The notes under the pieces: model-generated
Seen by the model: the letters and a program-made list of their open reading frames with translations, nothing else
The model's database searches: none
Told to the model about the DNA's origin: nothing
Origin: Microthrixaceae bacterium
Lineage (GTDB): Bacteria; Actinomycetota; Acidimicrobiia; Acidimicrobiales; Microtrichaceae
DNA length: 64,000 nt
Assembly: GCA_023957995.1 (NCBI GenBank)
Contig: JAMLGK010000001.1
Span: forward strand, 186,001 to 250,000
Direction: 5' to 3'
Program-made: the position numbers and the translations under genes
Shown: positions 26,227 to 34,795 of the stretch, in pieces
Layout: each line of letters opens with the position of its first letter
Numbering within the stretch: the stretch's first letter is position 1

Positions 26227-27077
26227 GCGGCCCGCCGGCGCCGATCACCGAACACAGGGTCGACGGCCTCGCCGTGACCCGGCGCCGTCCGGACGAACCC
26301 GCGTCCTCCACGGTGGTTCTCGTCCACGGAGCGATGGACCGGGCGGCGAGCTTCGGTCGCACGATGAGACGCCTGGGAGACATCGACGTCGTCGCCTATG
26401 ACCGTCGCGGCTACGGCGGCTCCCTCGATCCGACCGCCCCGCAGGGTGAGGGTGGTGCGATCGCCCAGCACGCCCGTGACCTCCTCACGGTCGGTTCATG
26501 GGCGGCCGGTCCCCGCAACGACCGACCGGTGGTGTTCGTGGGACACAGCCTCGGAGGACTCGTGGGGCTGGTCGCGTCGAACGCCATCGGGCCGGACCAG
26601 CACAACCCGCCGAGCGCGGTCGGTGCGTTCGAGGCTCCGCTGCCATGGCTCGAGGATGACGACCACACCTCCGGAGCCATGACCCTGCAGGTCGACCGCG
26701 AACAGGGTCCGGAGGCAGCAGCGGAGTTCTTCTACCGCTCGATGGTCGGTGACCGCACCTGGGAGCGGATCTCCGAACGCGACCGACAGCAGCGCAGGGC
26801 GGAGGGACCTGCCCTGGTCAGCGAACTCGCCGACGCCCGACGGCCCCGCGGAACTGCGCCCGGCGACGACGGGATACCGATCCCGCGCACCGGCACCCAG
26901 CTGTTCGTGGCCCGCGGGGGAATCGGACCCGTTCACCTGCGTCGAGCAGCGGAGCGGCTGGCGGCAAAGGGTTCGGTGCCCTGCGAGGTGCTCGAGGGCG
27001 CACCCCACGGCGCACACCTGTCGCACCCGGACCTCTTCGCCGCCTGGGTACGCGAGGTCGCCGGAGCCCCGTCATGA
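26223..27077 (+). CDS. Alpha/beta-hydrolase fold protein
   Basis: A 284-aa soluble hydrolase starting at GTG, overlapping the pyruvate kinase stop (GTGA). The order is canonical: oxyanion HGAMD at 35-39, strand and turn DRRGYGGS, nucleophile elbow GHSLGG with Ser109, and a late histidine in GAPHGAHLSHPDLF. An acidic, variable cap lies between about 125 and 230. The substrate is unknown. It sits in a coupled run with pyruvate kinase before it and a patatin after it, suggesting coordinated expression rather than a defined pathway. Confidence 0.85.
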   Translation: MSGPPAPITEHRVDGLAVTRRRPDEPASSTVVLVHGAMDRAASFGRTMRRLGDIDVVAYDRRGYGGSLDPTAPQGEGGAIAQHARDLLTVGSWAAGPRNDRPVVFVGHSLGGLVGLVASNAIGPDQHNPPSAVGAFEAPLPWLEDDDHTSGAMTLQVDREQGPEAAAEFFYRSMVGDRTWERISERDRQQRRAEGPALVSELADARRPRGTAPGDDGIPIPRTGTQLFVARGGIGPVHLRRAAERLAAKGSVPCEVLEGAPHGAHLSHPDLFAAWVREVAGAPS

Positions 27078-28087
27078 GACTGCTGCGCCGCCCGAGTGGG
27101 GGAACCGCCTTCGTGTTGTCCGGCGGCGGAAACCTCGGTGCGCTGCAGGTGGGGATGCTCGAAGCGCTCGCCGACCACGACGTGGTTCCCGACCTCGTGC
27201 TGGGATGTTCGGTCGGTGCTCTCAACGGCGCCGCCTACAGCCGCAACCCGACCGTCGAGGGGGTGCGGGAGATCGCGGAGACCTGGTGTGCGATCGAATC
27301 GCCCACCCTCATGCCCTCGTCGCGCGTTCCCTCGGCCATCCAGCTGCTGCGAAAGGGCGCATCGCTGCACGACAGCTCCGGGCTGCGCGACACCATCGGG
27401 AAGCTCCTCGGCACCTCACATGACTTCGAGTCGCTCGAGCTGCCCTTCCAGTGCGTCGCCACCTCGGTGGACACCGCGATGGAGCACTGGTTCCGCAGCG
27501 GTTCCCTGATCCCGGCGATCATGGCCTCCGCCGCCCTGCCTGCGGTCTACCCACCGGTGGAGATCGACGGTCAGAGATTCGTCGACGGCGGTGTGGTCGA
27601 CAACGTTCCGATCGCCCGCGCGGTGGAGCTGGGCTGTGACCGGATCTACGTGCTGCACGTGGGGTCGCACGGTCGCCCGGAGGCCGATGTGAAGCGGCCC
27701 CTCGACGGAGCCCTGTTGGCCTACTGGCTAGCACGCAACAGCCGTTTCGCGCGCGACCTGGTGGCGCTGCCCGACGGCGTCGAGGCGATCGTGCTGCCGC
27801 CGGGCAGGCGCCCCGAGCTGCGCTATGACGACTTCAGCCAGACCGAGTCGTTGATCCGCCAGGGGCGCGAGCTCAGCGGGGAGTTCCTCGACAAGCGCGC
27901 CGAGGAGATCGAGGCGGCCACGGGTTCGCGCCTGGTGGAACGTCTGGGCCGGTTGCGTCTGCCCCGTGTCGGGTCGCGCACCCGCGAGGCCGAGAACGCA
28001 GCCGAGTCGCCCGACGGCGCCATCGTGCTGGGCGGAGACCCCCCGGAGGACCAGGACCAGCAACCCGGCCCGGACGAGGAGTCCTGA
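27074..28087 (+). CDS. Patatin-like phospholipase (RssA-type)
   Basis: A 337-aa protein with a bacterial patatin domain. The glycine-rich oxyanion loop is LSGGGNLGALQ (15-25), the nucleophile motif GCSVG has Ser46, and the catalytic dyad aspartate is in DGG at 171-173. It would hydrolyse acyl chains from lipids at the membrane. The C-terminal 70 residues are charged, Pro-rich and probably disordered, ending in a run of Asp/Glu/Gln. It is coupled to the hydrolase by a four-base overlap. Confidence 0.88.
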   Translation: MRLLRRPSGGTAFVLSGGGNLGALQVGMLEALADHDVVPDLVLGCSVGALNGAAYSRNPTVEGVREIAETWCAIESPTLMPSSRVPSAIQLLRKGASLHDSSGLRDTIGKLLGTSHDFESLELPFQCVATSVDTAMEHWFRSGSLIPAIMASAALPAVYPPVEIDGQRFVDGGVVDNVPIARAVELGCDRIYVLHVGSHGRPEADVKRPLDGALLAYWLARNSRFARDLVALPDGVEAIVLPPGRRPELRYDDFSQTESLIRQGRELSGEFLDKRAEEIEAATGSRLVERLGRLRLPRVGSRTREAENAAESPDGAIVLGGDPPEDQDQQPGPDEES

Positions 28088-28091
28088 CTCC

Positions 28092-28097
28092 TAGGAT
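28092..28097 (+). promoter_or_regulatory. -10 element, leaderless promoter of the DUF3151 gene
   Basis: TAGGAT, then six bases, then the ATG at 28104. It separates this gene from the preceding coupled run. Confidence 0.5.
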
Positions 28098-28103
28098 CGG
28101 GCG

Positions 28104-28559
28104 ATGTCCGACTCACCGGTGAACCTCCACACCTCGGGTGTTCCCGAGACCCGAATCGATCCCGTCCCCCCGGAGCAGTCCGACGCACTGGCGGAGGCAC
28201 TGGCGGTGCAGGGACCCGACCGCCGCACCGCGATCGCCGCCGTGGTCTCGCGTTGGCCCACCTATCTGGAGGCGTGGGCGCGCCTGGGTGACGAGGGCCG
28301 CGACACCATCGAGCGCTACGCCGCCTACCGGGTCGGGTACCACCGGGGTCTGGACACACTGCGGGCGAGCGGTTGGCGCGGCAGCGGCTACGTGCGCCAC
28401 GCCCATGAGGGCAACCGGGGCTTCCTCGACTGTCTCGAAGGACTGGCAGTGCAGGCAGCTGAGATCGGCGAGGCCGCGGAAGCGCAGCGCTGTGCGGAGT
28501 TCCTCCATCAACTCGACCCGAACCAGTACGACGCTCCAGGGAGTTCCGCCCGGTCGTGA
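28104..28559 (+). CDS. DUF3151 family protein
   Basis: A 151-aa soluble protein. The central RWPTYLEAWARLGD and RGLDTLRASGWRGSGYVRHAHEGNRGFLDCLEGL match the DUF3151 family as I recall it, which is conserved in actinobacteria and has no known function. The alternating Leu/Ala helices suggest a TPR-like helical repeat. It is coupled by GTGA overlap to the MobA-like gene. Confidence 0.75.
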   Translation: MSDSPVNLHTSGVPETRIDPVPPEQSDALAEALAVQGPDRRTAIAAVVSRWPTYLEAWARLGDEGRDTIERYAAYRVGYHRGLDTLRASGWRGSGYVRHAHEGNRGFLDCLEGLAVQAAEIGEAAEAQRCAEFLHQLDPNQYDAPGSSARS

Positions 28560-29107
28560 GCGGCCCGTCCGGAATAGTTCTCTGTGGGGGAGCGAGCACC
28601 CGGATGGGACGCGACAAGGCAACCCTCGGCGATCCGCCCTGGGCACATCGGGTGGCGCGAGCCCTGCAGGCGGGTGGATGCGGGAGCGTCGAGTTCCAGG
28701 GAGGTGAGGCGGCGCTGGCGACCGCGCTCTGGCCACACCACCCCGACAGCCACCCGGGAGGTGGGCCCGTACCGGCATTGTTGGAGTCGATCGCCAGGCA
28801 CCGTGACGGCGCTGTGGTGGTGGCGGCCTGTGACCTTCCGGCCCTCGACGGCGGGCACGTGTCTGCACTGCTGGCCGGCACCGCGCCGGACGGCGCCCGG
28901 GCGTACTCCATCGGTGGAAGGGTCAACTGGTCACTGGTGTCGATCGGGAGCGACCTGAGGGCGCGCCTCGCGGAGACCGGACCCGAATCGGCTCTGGGAC
29001 AGGCGCTCGGCGGGCTCCTGGGGGAGTGCACCGAGCCGATGGAGCCGCAGCGGATCGAGGCTGTCACCGACATCGACGGTATTTCGGACCTCCCGGGCCC
29101 CGAGTAA
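28556..29107 (+). CDS. mobA: Molybdenum cofactor guanylyltransferase-like protein (MobA)
   Basis: A 183-aa nucleotidyltransferase. The signature LCGGASTRMGRDKATL at residues 9-24 is the GTP-binding loop of MobA. VVVAACDLPALDGGHV carries the metal-binding aspartate. MobA attaches GMP to molybdopterin to make the guanine dinucleotide cofactor. No other molybdenum gene is in the window, so a different small-molecule nucleotidyltransferase role cannot be excluded. The GTG start at 28556 overlaps the upstream stop. Confidence 0.78.
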   Translation: MSGPSGIVLCGGASTRMGRDKATLGDPPWAHRVARALQAGGCGSVEFQGGEAALATALWPHHPDSHPGGGPVPALLESIARHRDGAVVVAACDLPALDGGHVSALLAGTAPDGARAYSIGGRVNWSLVSIGSDLRARLAETGPESALGQALGGLLGECTEPMEPQRIEAVTDIDGISDLPGPE

Positions 29108-29110
29108 CCT

Positions 29111-29136
29111 GCAGGAGTTCCGGGGAAACCTCCTGC
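29111..29136. terminator. Hairpin after the MobA-like gene
   Basis: GCAGGAG (29111-29117) pairs with CTCCTGC (29130-29136), with an inner TTCC/GGAA helix. It lies four bases after the stop and 98 bases before the rhodanese start, so it could terminate or act in the rhodanese leader. Confidence 0.4.
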
Positions 29137-29234
29137 GGCGACCGCATCCGACCTGGTGCCCACCGGCACGGCACTGCACCGCACCCGTAGGAATGCCCGG
29201 GACGGCTGTGCCGAACAGATGCGATGGAGGCCAC

Positions 29235-29543
29235 GTGGCAATCGAAGAGATCACCGTAGAGGAGCTGGCACAGCGCCTGGAGGCTGGCGTGGTCCTGCTC
29301 GACGTCCGCGAGCCGGCCGAGCTCGCCGAGGCCCGGGTGCCCGGTGTGCTCCACATACCGCTCGCACAGGTGCCCTCGAGGATGTCCGAGGTGCCAGAGG
29401 GCGACCTGGCCGTGATCTGCCGCAGTGGGGCCCGGTCGATGCAGGCGTGTCAACAGTTCGCCGCCGCGGGCCGCGAGGCTGTGAACGTAGCGGGCGGCAT
29501 CCTGGCCTGGATCGACAGCGGCCGACCGACGGAGTCGGATTGA
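29235..29543 (+). CDS. Single-domain rhodanese
   Basis: A 102-aa sulfurtransferase domain: VVLLDVREPAELAEARVPGVLHIPL, then the active loop ICRSGARS with Cys62. It would carry a persulfide and pass sulfur to an acceptor, or reduce an oxyanion. It has no signal peptide. The GTG at 29235 has GGAGG seven bases upstream. It is followed 43 bases later by RNase D. A sulfur link to the thiolation genes at 50 kb is possible but rests only on chemistry. Confidence 0.88.
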   Translation: MAIEEITVEELAQRLEAGVVLLDVREPAELAEARVPGVLHIPLAQVPSRMSEVPEGDLAVICRSGARSMQACQQFAAAGREAVNVAGGILAWIDSGRPTESD

Positions 29544-29586
29544 ACCCCGCTCCCGGCGTGTCCGCTGCGACCGCTGTGGCTTCGCC

Positions 29587-30735
29587 ATGAGCGACCGTCT
29601 CGAGATGATCACCGACGACGCTGCGTTCGCCGAGTTGGTCGAAGAGCTGCTGGCGGAACCGCGCTACGCCATCGACACCGAGTTCCACCGCGAGCGCACC
29701 TACTACCCACACGTGGCGGTGGTGCAGATCGCCGATTCGCGCGGCGTCTACCTGGTGGACGCACTCGCAGTGGACCTGACTCCGATGGCCAGGGTGCTCG
29801 AGGGGGACGGCCTCGCGGTCATGCACGCCTCGCGCCAGGACATGGAAGTGCTCGACCGGGGATGTTCGGCGGTCCCCGCGAGGTTGTTCGACACCCAGAT
29901 CGCGGCCGGGTTCGTCGGCTACACATCGCCGTCGCTCTCGGTGCTGCTGGACCGCGAACTGGGGATCACCGCCAGCAAGGGTGACCGGCTCACCGACTGG
30001 ATGAAGCGACCCCTCAGCAAGGCCCAGCTGAAGTATGCCGCCGACGACGTGGCACACCTGCTGGCGCTGCACGACCGATTGGCGGAGAAGGTCGAGGCGA
30101 GAGGCCGCACCGAATGGGTCTACGACGCGTGTGAGGAGCTCCGTTCGGATCCTCCGGGACCGCGTGACCCCGACCAGGTGTGGAGGCGCATCAAGGAGAT
30201 CCGCCACCTGAAGGGCTCCAGGTTGGCCGTGGCCCAGGCCGTTGCCGCATGGCGGGAGCGTCGGGCCGAGTCGATCGACTCACCGCCTCGTCAGATCCTG
30301 TCCGATCTCGGTGTCGTCTCGGTCGCCGCAGCGACCCCGTCATCGATCGAGGACCTCAGGAACCTGCGCGGCGTTGACGGCAGGGTGCTCAAGGGTGGGG
30401 GCGGTGAAGAACTGCTCGAGGTGGTCGAATCGCACCGCGGGTCACGGCCCGCCGCCCGGACCCAGAAACCCAATGCCGAGCTGCCGGCAGAACTGCGACC
30501 GGTGCTCCCGCTCATCTCCACCTGGGTCAACCAGCGCTCGAAGGACCTCGATCTGGAGGCCTCGATCCTGGCCACGCGGAACGACCTCGAAGAACTGCTG
30601 CGCGGCGAACCTGATGCGCGTCTGGCGAGGGGCTGGCGTGCGGAGATCGTCGGGGAACCGATCCGCAGGCTCGTGAGCGGCGAGGCCGCCCTGGCATTCG
30701 AACAGGGTCGGGGCCTGGTGCTCATCGACCGCTGA
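29587..30735 (+). CDS. rnd: Ribonuclease D
   Basis: A 382-aa DEDDy 3'-5' exoribonuclease used in tRNA 3'-end maturation. ExoI is AIDTEFH with Asp30 and Glu32. ExoII lies in MHASRQDMEVL. ExoIII is LKYAADDVAHLLAL with the tyrosine and aspartate. An HRDC-type helical region follows (about 205-290: RIKEIRHLKGSRLAVAQAVAAWRERRAE), then a second helical segment, the usual domain order. The start at 29587 is ATG without a strong ribosome site. It converges on the small membrane protein with 26 bases between. Confidence 0.92.
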   Translation: MSDRLEMITDDAAFAELVEELLAEPRYAIDTEFHRERTYYPHVAVVQIADSRGVYLVDALAVDLTPMARVLEGDGLAVMHASRQDMEVLDRGCSAVPARLFDTQIAAGFVGYTSPSLSVLLDRELGITASKGDRLTDWMKRPLSKAQLKYAADDVAHLLALHDRLAEKVEARGRTEWVYDACEELRSDPPGPRDPDQVWRRIKEIRHLKGSRLAVAQAVAAWRERRAESIDSPPRQILSDLGVVSVAAATPSSIEDLRNLRGVDGRVLKGGGGEELLEVVESHRGSRPAARTQKPNAELPAELRPVLPLISTWVNQRSKDLDLEASILATRNDLEELLRGEPDARLARGWRAEIVGEPIRRLVSGEAALAFEQGRGLVLIDR

Positions 30736-30761
30736 GCGCCTCCGCGGCACCGACCAGCGGT

Positions 30762-31097
30762 TCAGCCGGTCAGCACACTGATCAGCAGACCCGTCGGCGG
30801 GAGCAGCAACACGGCTCCCGCGACCATCGCGAAACGGGGATCGCCCCGAACCGTCCAGCGGCGCGCGAACCATCCGACCCTCATCATCGGCACACCCACC
30901 AGCACGACCACCATGGCGATGGCCAGAACGCCTGCCGGGTTGTCGAGCCCGGCCACGCCCAACCCGACCGCACCGAGGGCAACCACCACCACGACCCAGC
31001 GCGCCCAGCGCAGGATGCGAGCCAGTGGATCGAACCGCCCACCGCGCGGATCGTGGGGGGCCCCGCTCAACGGATCGTCGCCCGGTCCGCCGTTCAC
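30762..31097 (-). CDS. Small membrane protein
   Basis: A 111-aa protein with a Gly/Pro/Asp-rich N-terminus, then three or four hydrophobic helices (WVVVVVALGAVGLGVAGL; VLAIAMVVVLVGVPMMRV; VAGAVLLLPPTGLLISVL). A basic ARRWTVRG loop sits between the last two. I do not recognise a family. Its GTG start overlaps the stop of the TSUP transporter upstream (GTGA), so it may be an accessory subunit of that transporter. Confidence 0.65.
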   Translation of the reverse strand: MNGGPGDDPLSGAPHDPRGGRFDPLARILRWARWVVVVVALGAVGLGVAGLDNPAGVLAIAMVVVLVGVPMMRVGWFARRWTVRGDPRFAMVAGAVLLLPPTGLLISVLTG

Positions 31098-31921
31098 AGG
31101 CTGCGTCCGATCACGACTGCCGCCACCAGGATGAGCAGCACCCCGGTGACGGTGCGCGCCCGGGTCGCCGGGAGCCCGGTCTGCACCCTGGAGCCGATGG
31201 TCGCCCCACCCATGGCCCCGAGCACCACAGCGGCACCCGAGGTGGCGTCGATCCTTCCCTGGCCGGCGAACACCAGGAGCCCCGCCGCTGCGGTGATGCC
31301 CATCGTGAAGGTGGACGTGGCCGCTGCCACCTTCACCGGCACGTGCATCACCTCGCTCATCGCCGGGGTCTTCAGAAATCCGCCGCCCACCCCCGCCATG
31401 CCCGAGATCGCACCCGCCACAGCAGCCACCGCCAGACCCAGGGGTACATGTTGCGCGTGATACGGCACCGAAGCATCCCCGAAGTGGTAGGTGCCACCCA
31501 GGGTTCCGGGCCACTCACCGGGCGAGTCGTCGCGGAAGGTCTGGTTCGACGGGTTCCTGTTCCCGCGCCGGGACAGCGTGACCACCGCTCCGGTGAGCGC
31601 TCCCAGTCCCAACGCCCGGGCGAGCCATGGAGCCGGCACCGAGGTGGACAGGAGGGCCCCGGCGATGGCGAAGCTCGAGGCCGCCAGTTCGACCGTGAGG
31701 CCGATCCGGTGGTGCACCAGGCCGGCGTCCAGCTGACGCCCGGCGGCCGCGAGGGAGGTGGCGGCCACGCTCAACAGCCCGAGCGGGGCTGCGTCGATGA
31801 TGTCCATACCCGTCAACAGCAGCACCGGAACCAACAGGGTGGCCCCTCCGATGCCACCGACGGCGCCACCGAAGGATGTGAGTGCTCCGAGGAGGACCAG
31901 CAGCCATACCGCAGGGGTCAC
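31094..31921 (-). CDS. TSUP (TauE/SafE) family membrane transporter
   Basis: A 275-aa protein with about eight membrane helices in two repeats. The first repeat has FGGAVGGIGGATLLVPVLLL, and the second has AGAISGMAGVGGGFLKTPAMSEVM, the duplicated Gly-rich motif of this family. Members export sulfite, sulfoacetate or related organosulfur anions, or take up sulfur compounds. The middle third is a hydrophilic loop (about 120-160). It starts at GTG overlapping the glucosidase stop, and its own stop overlaps the next small gene. Confidence 0.87.
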   Translation of the reverse strand: MTPAVWLLVLLGALTSFGGAVGGIGGATLLVPVLLLTGMDIIDAAPLGLLSVAATSLAAAGRQLDAGLVHHRIGLTVELAASSFAIAGALLSTSVPAPWLARALGLGALTGAVVTLSRRGNRNPSNQTFRDDSPGEWPGTLGGTYHFGDASVPYHAQHVPLGLAVAAVAGAISGMAGVGGGFLKTPAMSEVMHVPVKVAAATSTFTMGITAAAGLLVFAGQGRIDATSGAAVVLGAMGGATIGSRVQTGLPATRARTVTGVLLILVAAVVIGRSL

Positions 31922-33471
31922 GGCACGACCACCCTCGCCTCGTCGGGGAGCAGTGTGTCCGAGATACCCGAGGGACCACCGGCGTGGTGGGTACCCGCGA
32001 GCTGCTCGCCGGGCGAGACCGCATCGCGTGCTACCGAAGCTGTGAAGTTGATGGCTACCTCGATCGTGTGGGGACCCGCCGCGGGATCGGGAAGATGTCG
32101 GCGGTACCGCAGCACTCCCTCCGGCGCGTCGAGCAGTTCGAAATCGCCTGAACGCAACACCGGGAGTGACCGACGCAGCTCCAACAGCCGCCGATGGTGC
32201 GCAAGCATAGAACCGTCGTCGCCACGCTGTGCCTCGACGCTGACCGTGGCCGCTGACGGAGGTGGAGGCAGCCACATGTCCGGGACCCAGCCGCCCCGCT
32301 CGTCCGCGCTCCACGGCATGGGGGCCCGACAACCGTCCCGACCACCGGGATCGACCTGACGGTGCGGGGGAACCTCGGCATCGAGGAGTCCCAGCTCCTC
32401 ACCCTGGTAGAGGAACGGAGTGCCCCGCTGGGTGAGCAGCAACACAGCAGCAGCCCGGGCGCGGGCGACCGAGCCGAACCGCGTGGCCTGCCGCGGGATG
32501 TCGTGGTTCGACAGCACCCAGGTGGGCCATGCATCGAGTTCTCCGTAGGCCTCGTAGGTCGCAGCCAGCTCGGAGCGCCAGGCGGCGGCATCCCACCGGG
32601 TGTGGACCGCCAGGAAGTTGAACGCGAGGTGCAACTCGTCGCCGTCGCCGAGGTAGCTGAGTTGTTGACGGCGGTCGAACACCGCTGTCTCGCCGAGGAA
32701 GAGGTGCTCTTCGGGGGAGTCGCCGTCGATCACCCGCCTCAGTTCCCGAAGGCATTCGTGGGTACCCGGACCCTGGTCGAAGATGCACGCGGGCAGTCCG
32801 GCCAGGTCCTGCGGCGCATCCTCCAGATGCTCCGGCTTGCCGATGCAGTGGATGACATCGGCCCTGAATCCATCGACGCCCCGGTCCATCCAGAACCTCA
32901 ACACCTCACCCATGTCTCGACGCACCCTCGGATCCGACCAGTTCAGGTCCGGTTGCTCGGGCAGGAACAGGTGCAGGTAGTACTGACCGCTCGACTCGTC
33001 CAGGGTCCAGGCCGGCTCGGGCGAGAAGGCCCGGATCCAGTTGTTGGGCGGACCGCCATCCGGGGCCGGATCGCGCCAGATGTACCTGCGCCGATCGGGT
33101 GACTCCGCCGAGCCCAGCGCTGCCCGGAACCAGGGGTGTTGATCCGAGGTGTGGTTGGCCACGTAGTCCATGACCAGGAACATGTCCCGGTCGTGCACCG
33201 CAGCGACGAGGCGGTCGAACGCCGCCAGGTCGCCGAACACGGGATCGACATCGCAGTGGTCGCTGATGTCGTATCCGAAATCGGCCATCGGCGACCGATA
33301 GACCGGTGAGAGCCACACAGCGTCAACGCCCAACCACTGGAGGTGATCGAGTTTGGACTCGATACCGGCCAGGTCCCCGATTCCGTCGCCGTCGGAGTCA
33401 CAGAAACTCCTCGGGTAAACCTGGTACACGACCGCATCTCGCCACCACTGAGCGGTCAATTCGGTCACCAC
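31918..33471 (-). CDS. GH13 alpha-glucosidase / alpha-amylase family enzyme
   Basis: A 517-aa cytoplasmic glycoside hydrolase. The four conserved GH13 regions are readable: DYVANHTS, GFRADVIH with the catalytic aspartate, FLGETAVFD with the proton donor glutamate, and LSNHDIPRQ with the transition-state aspartate. The N-terminal WWRDAVVYQVYPRSFCDSDGDGIGDLAG is typical of oligo-1,6-glucosidase and maltase-type members. A C-terminal beta domain follows. The start is one of two adjacent GTG codons (33471 or 33468), both behind a GAGG. It is the first gene of a three-gene coupled set with the TSUP transporter. Confidence 0.9.
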   Translation of the reverse strand: MVTELTAQWWRDAVVYQVYPRSFCDSDGDGIGDLAGIESKLDHLQWLGVDAVWLSPVYRSPMADFGYDISDHCDVDPVFGDLAAFDRLVAAVHDRDMFLVMDYVANHTSDQHPWFRAALGSAESPDRRRYIWRDPAPDGGPPNNWIRAFSPEPAWTLDESSGQYYLHLFLPEQPDLNWSDPRVRRDMGEVLRFWMDRGVDGFRADVIHCIGKPEHLEDAPQDLAGLPACIFDQGPGTHECLRELRRVIDGDSPEEHLFLGETAVFDRRQQLSYLGDGDELHLAFNFLAVHTRWDAAAWRSELAATYEAYGELDAWPTWVLSNHDIPRQATRFGSVARARAAAVLLLTQRGTPFLYQGEELGLLDAEVPPHRQVDPGGRDGCRAPMPWSADERGGWVPDMWLPPPPSAATVSVEAQRGDDGSMLAHHRRLLELRRSLPVLRSGDFELLDAPEGVLRYRRHLPDPAAGPHTIEVAINFTASVARDAVSPGEQLAGTHHAGGPSGISDTLLPDEARVVVP

Positions 33472-33774
33472 ACCATCCTCGTCAGGTACCCGGAGCCCCG
33501 AAATGTACCCGCCACAACAAACCTGCGATGAACTCTGCGGAGATCCTTGATAGGACAAGAGTCACACCGGTTCGGCCCCGAGGTGGACCATGTCCCGCAG
33601 CATCGTGCGCGCTACACTCCATTGTCCACTGCGGTCCCGCGGATCCACCCGAACGGGGCGCCTCTGGCGGCAGTGAACGCTGTGCGGCTCTGCTTCACAG
33701 CCTTGAGGATTCACAGCCTGAACACTGACAATCGAATCGAGAAAGCCTGCGCGCGCAGGCTTCGGGGAGCAATC
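33472..33774. other. Divergent intergenic region (303 bp)
   Basis: This holds the upstream regions of the minus-strand glucosidase and of the small plus-strand gene at 33775. Frames across it contain no recognisable protein. Near its right end lies a perfect 20-base palindrome. A weak -35/-10 pair (TTGAGG at 33703-33708, GACAAT at 33727-33732) points rightward. Nothing else stands out. Confidence 0.5.
33743..33762. promoter_or_regulatory. Perfect 20-bp palindrome before the DUF3073-like gene
   Basis: The sequence AAGCCTGCGCGCGCAGGCTT is its own reverse complement. It ends immediately before the ribosome site and 12 bases before the GTG at 33775. It could be an operator for a dimeric regulator, or a hairpin that limits ribosome access. 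Confidence 0.5.
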
Positions 33775-33951
33775 GTGAAGAAGGGTCGGCATCGCCGGTA
33801 CGAGGAGGCAAGAGCCCTCAAGCGGGGCTCGGACCTCGACATCGAGGGCATTCTGAGTGACCTGTCCGGTGAGTCCGGACTGGATTCGCATGACTCTGAC
33901 GACACCGTCGACGACGACGACTACGACGACGGTTACGAACGCGAGGACTGA
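33775..33951 (+). CDS. Small acidic-tailed protein resembling DUF3073
   Basis: A 58-aa protein with a basic N-terminus (VKKGRHRRYEEARALKR), a middle DLDIEGILSDLSGESG, and a tail of Asp/Tyr/Glu (TVDDDDYDDGYERED). That layout (basic start, DL-L-L middle, poly-acidic end) resembles the actinobacterial DUF3073 family of unknown function; the match is by layout, not a clear motif. The GTG is chosen because GGGGAG lies six bases upstream. The protein may bind nucleic acid or ribosomes through its basic end. Confidence 0.6.
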   Translation: MKKGRHRRYEEARALKRGSDLDIEGILSDLSGESGLDSHDSDDTVDDDDYDDGYERED

Positions 33952-33988
33952 ACCGCTTCTCCCGCTGCCATGAGCCCGTCGCAGCCGT

Positions 33989-34795
33989 TCAACCGGCGGC
34001 GAGGGCTGCATTGGCGGGATGACACCAGCTGAGGCTGCCTGCCCGCAGCGTGCCTCCACTGCAGCTGAACACGAAGTCGGGACCCAGCGCTGTGACGGCC
34101 TCCTCGAGGAATTCCGCGTGGGCGTCGAGTGTGGCGAGATCGGTCAGTTCCGCCATGTCGCTGCCCGAGAACGGCTGGTGCGACCGGTGGTAGGCATCCA
34201 GCAGCTCCGAGGATCCGCTTGACCCTCGGTGAGGGGCCCGCAGGCGTGCCAACTCGAGCCGGGACGGCCGCTGGGGCTTCACACCCCGCAATCGGGGCGT
34301 CTCGCGCCAGCGACGGGCGCTGGCCGCGGTCTCCTCGATCCTCCGGCGCTCACCGGGATCGAGGTGCACCCCCATGGCGCTGCGCGCCGCCTTGAACGCC
34401 AGGCCTGCACGCTGCAGGAGCCAGGCCAGGAGCCGGTTCTCGGCGCAGTCGTAGCTGCGGGTCACCGCGGAACAGACGAACACGTCCTCGTCACCGAAGG
34501 AGTTGGCGCGCGCGGTGATGGTCTCCGACCACAGCACCGGACCCCTCACCTCGTGCACACAACGTTGTGAGGAACTGACCAGGAGTGATGGAAGCGCCCT
34601 GATCCGCTCGTCCATGCCGGCCAGGACGGCCTCGAACTCCGCTGAAGCCGCGAATGAGATCCGGGAGGCCTGTTCGAGCATCGGGGTGGGCAACCCGGTC
34701 AGCGCATGGGCTGCTGCCACGGCGGGAGTCCGTCGGTCGCGATGGGCCCAGAGCGCCTCTGTTGCGCCGCCACGCTCGAGCTCGCCACCGCTCAC
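33989..34795 (-). CDS. DUF2357-like protein, partner of the McrB-like ATPase
   Basis: A 268-aa protein without membrane or signal segments. The central HEVRGPVLWSETITAR (81-96) followed by VTRSYDCAENRLLAWLLQRA (111-130) resembles the DUF2357/McrC-type pattern, where an arginine-rich strand and an NRLL helix precede a helical region. I see no PD-(D/E)xK nuclease motif. Its ATG overlaps the stop of the McrB-like ATPase (ATGA), so the two are made together, as are McrB and McrC in modification-dependent restriction. A role as regulator or adaptor of the ATPase is the cautious reading. Confidence 0.5.
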   Translation of the reverse strand: MSGGELERGGATEALWAHRDRRTPAVAAAHALTGLPTPMLEQASRISFAASAEFEAVLAGMDERIRALPSLLVSSSQRCVHEVRGPVLWSETITARANSFGDEDVFVCSAVTRSYDCAENRLLAWLLQRAGLAFKAARSAMGVHLDPGERRRIEETAASARRWRETPRLRGVKPQRPSRLELARLRAPHRGSSGSSELLDAYHRSHQPFSGSDMAELTDLATLDAHAEFLEEAVTALGPDFVFSCSGGTLRAGSLSWCHPANAALAAG

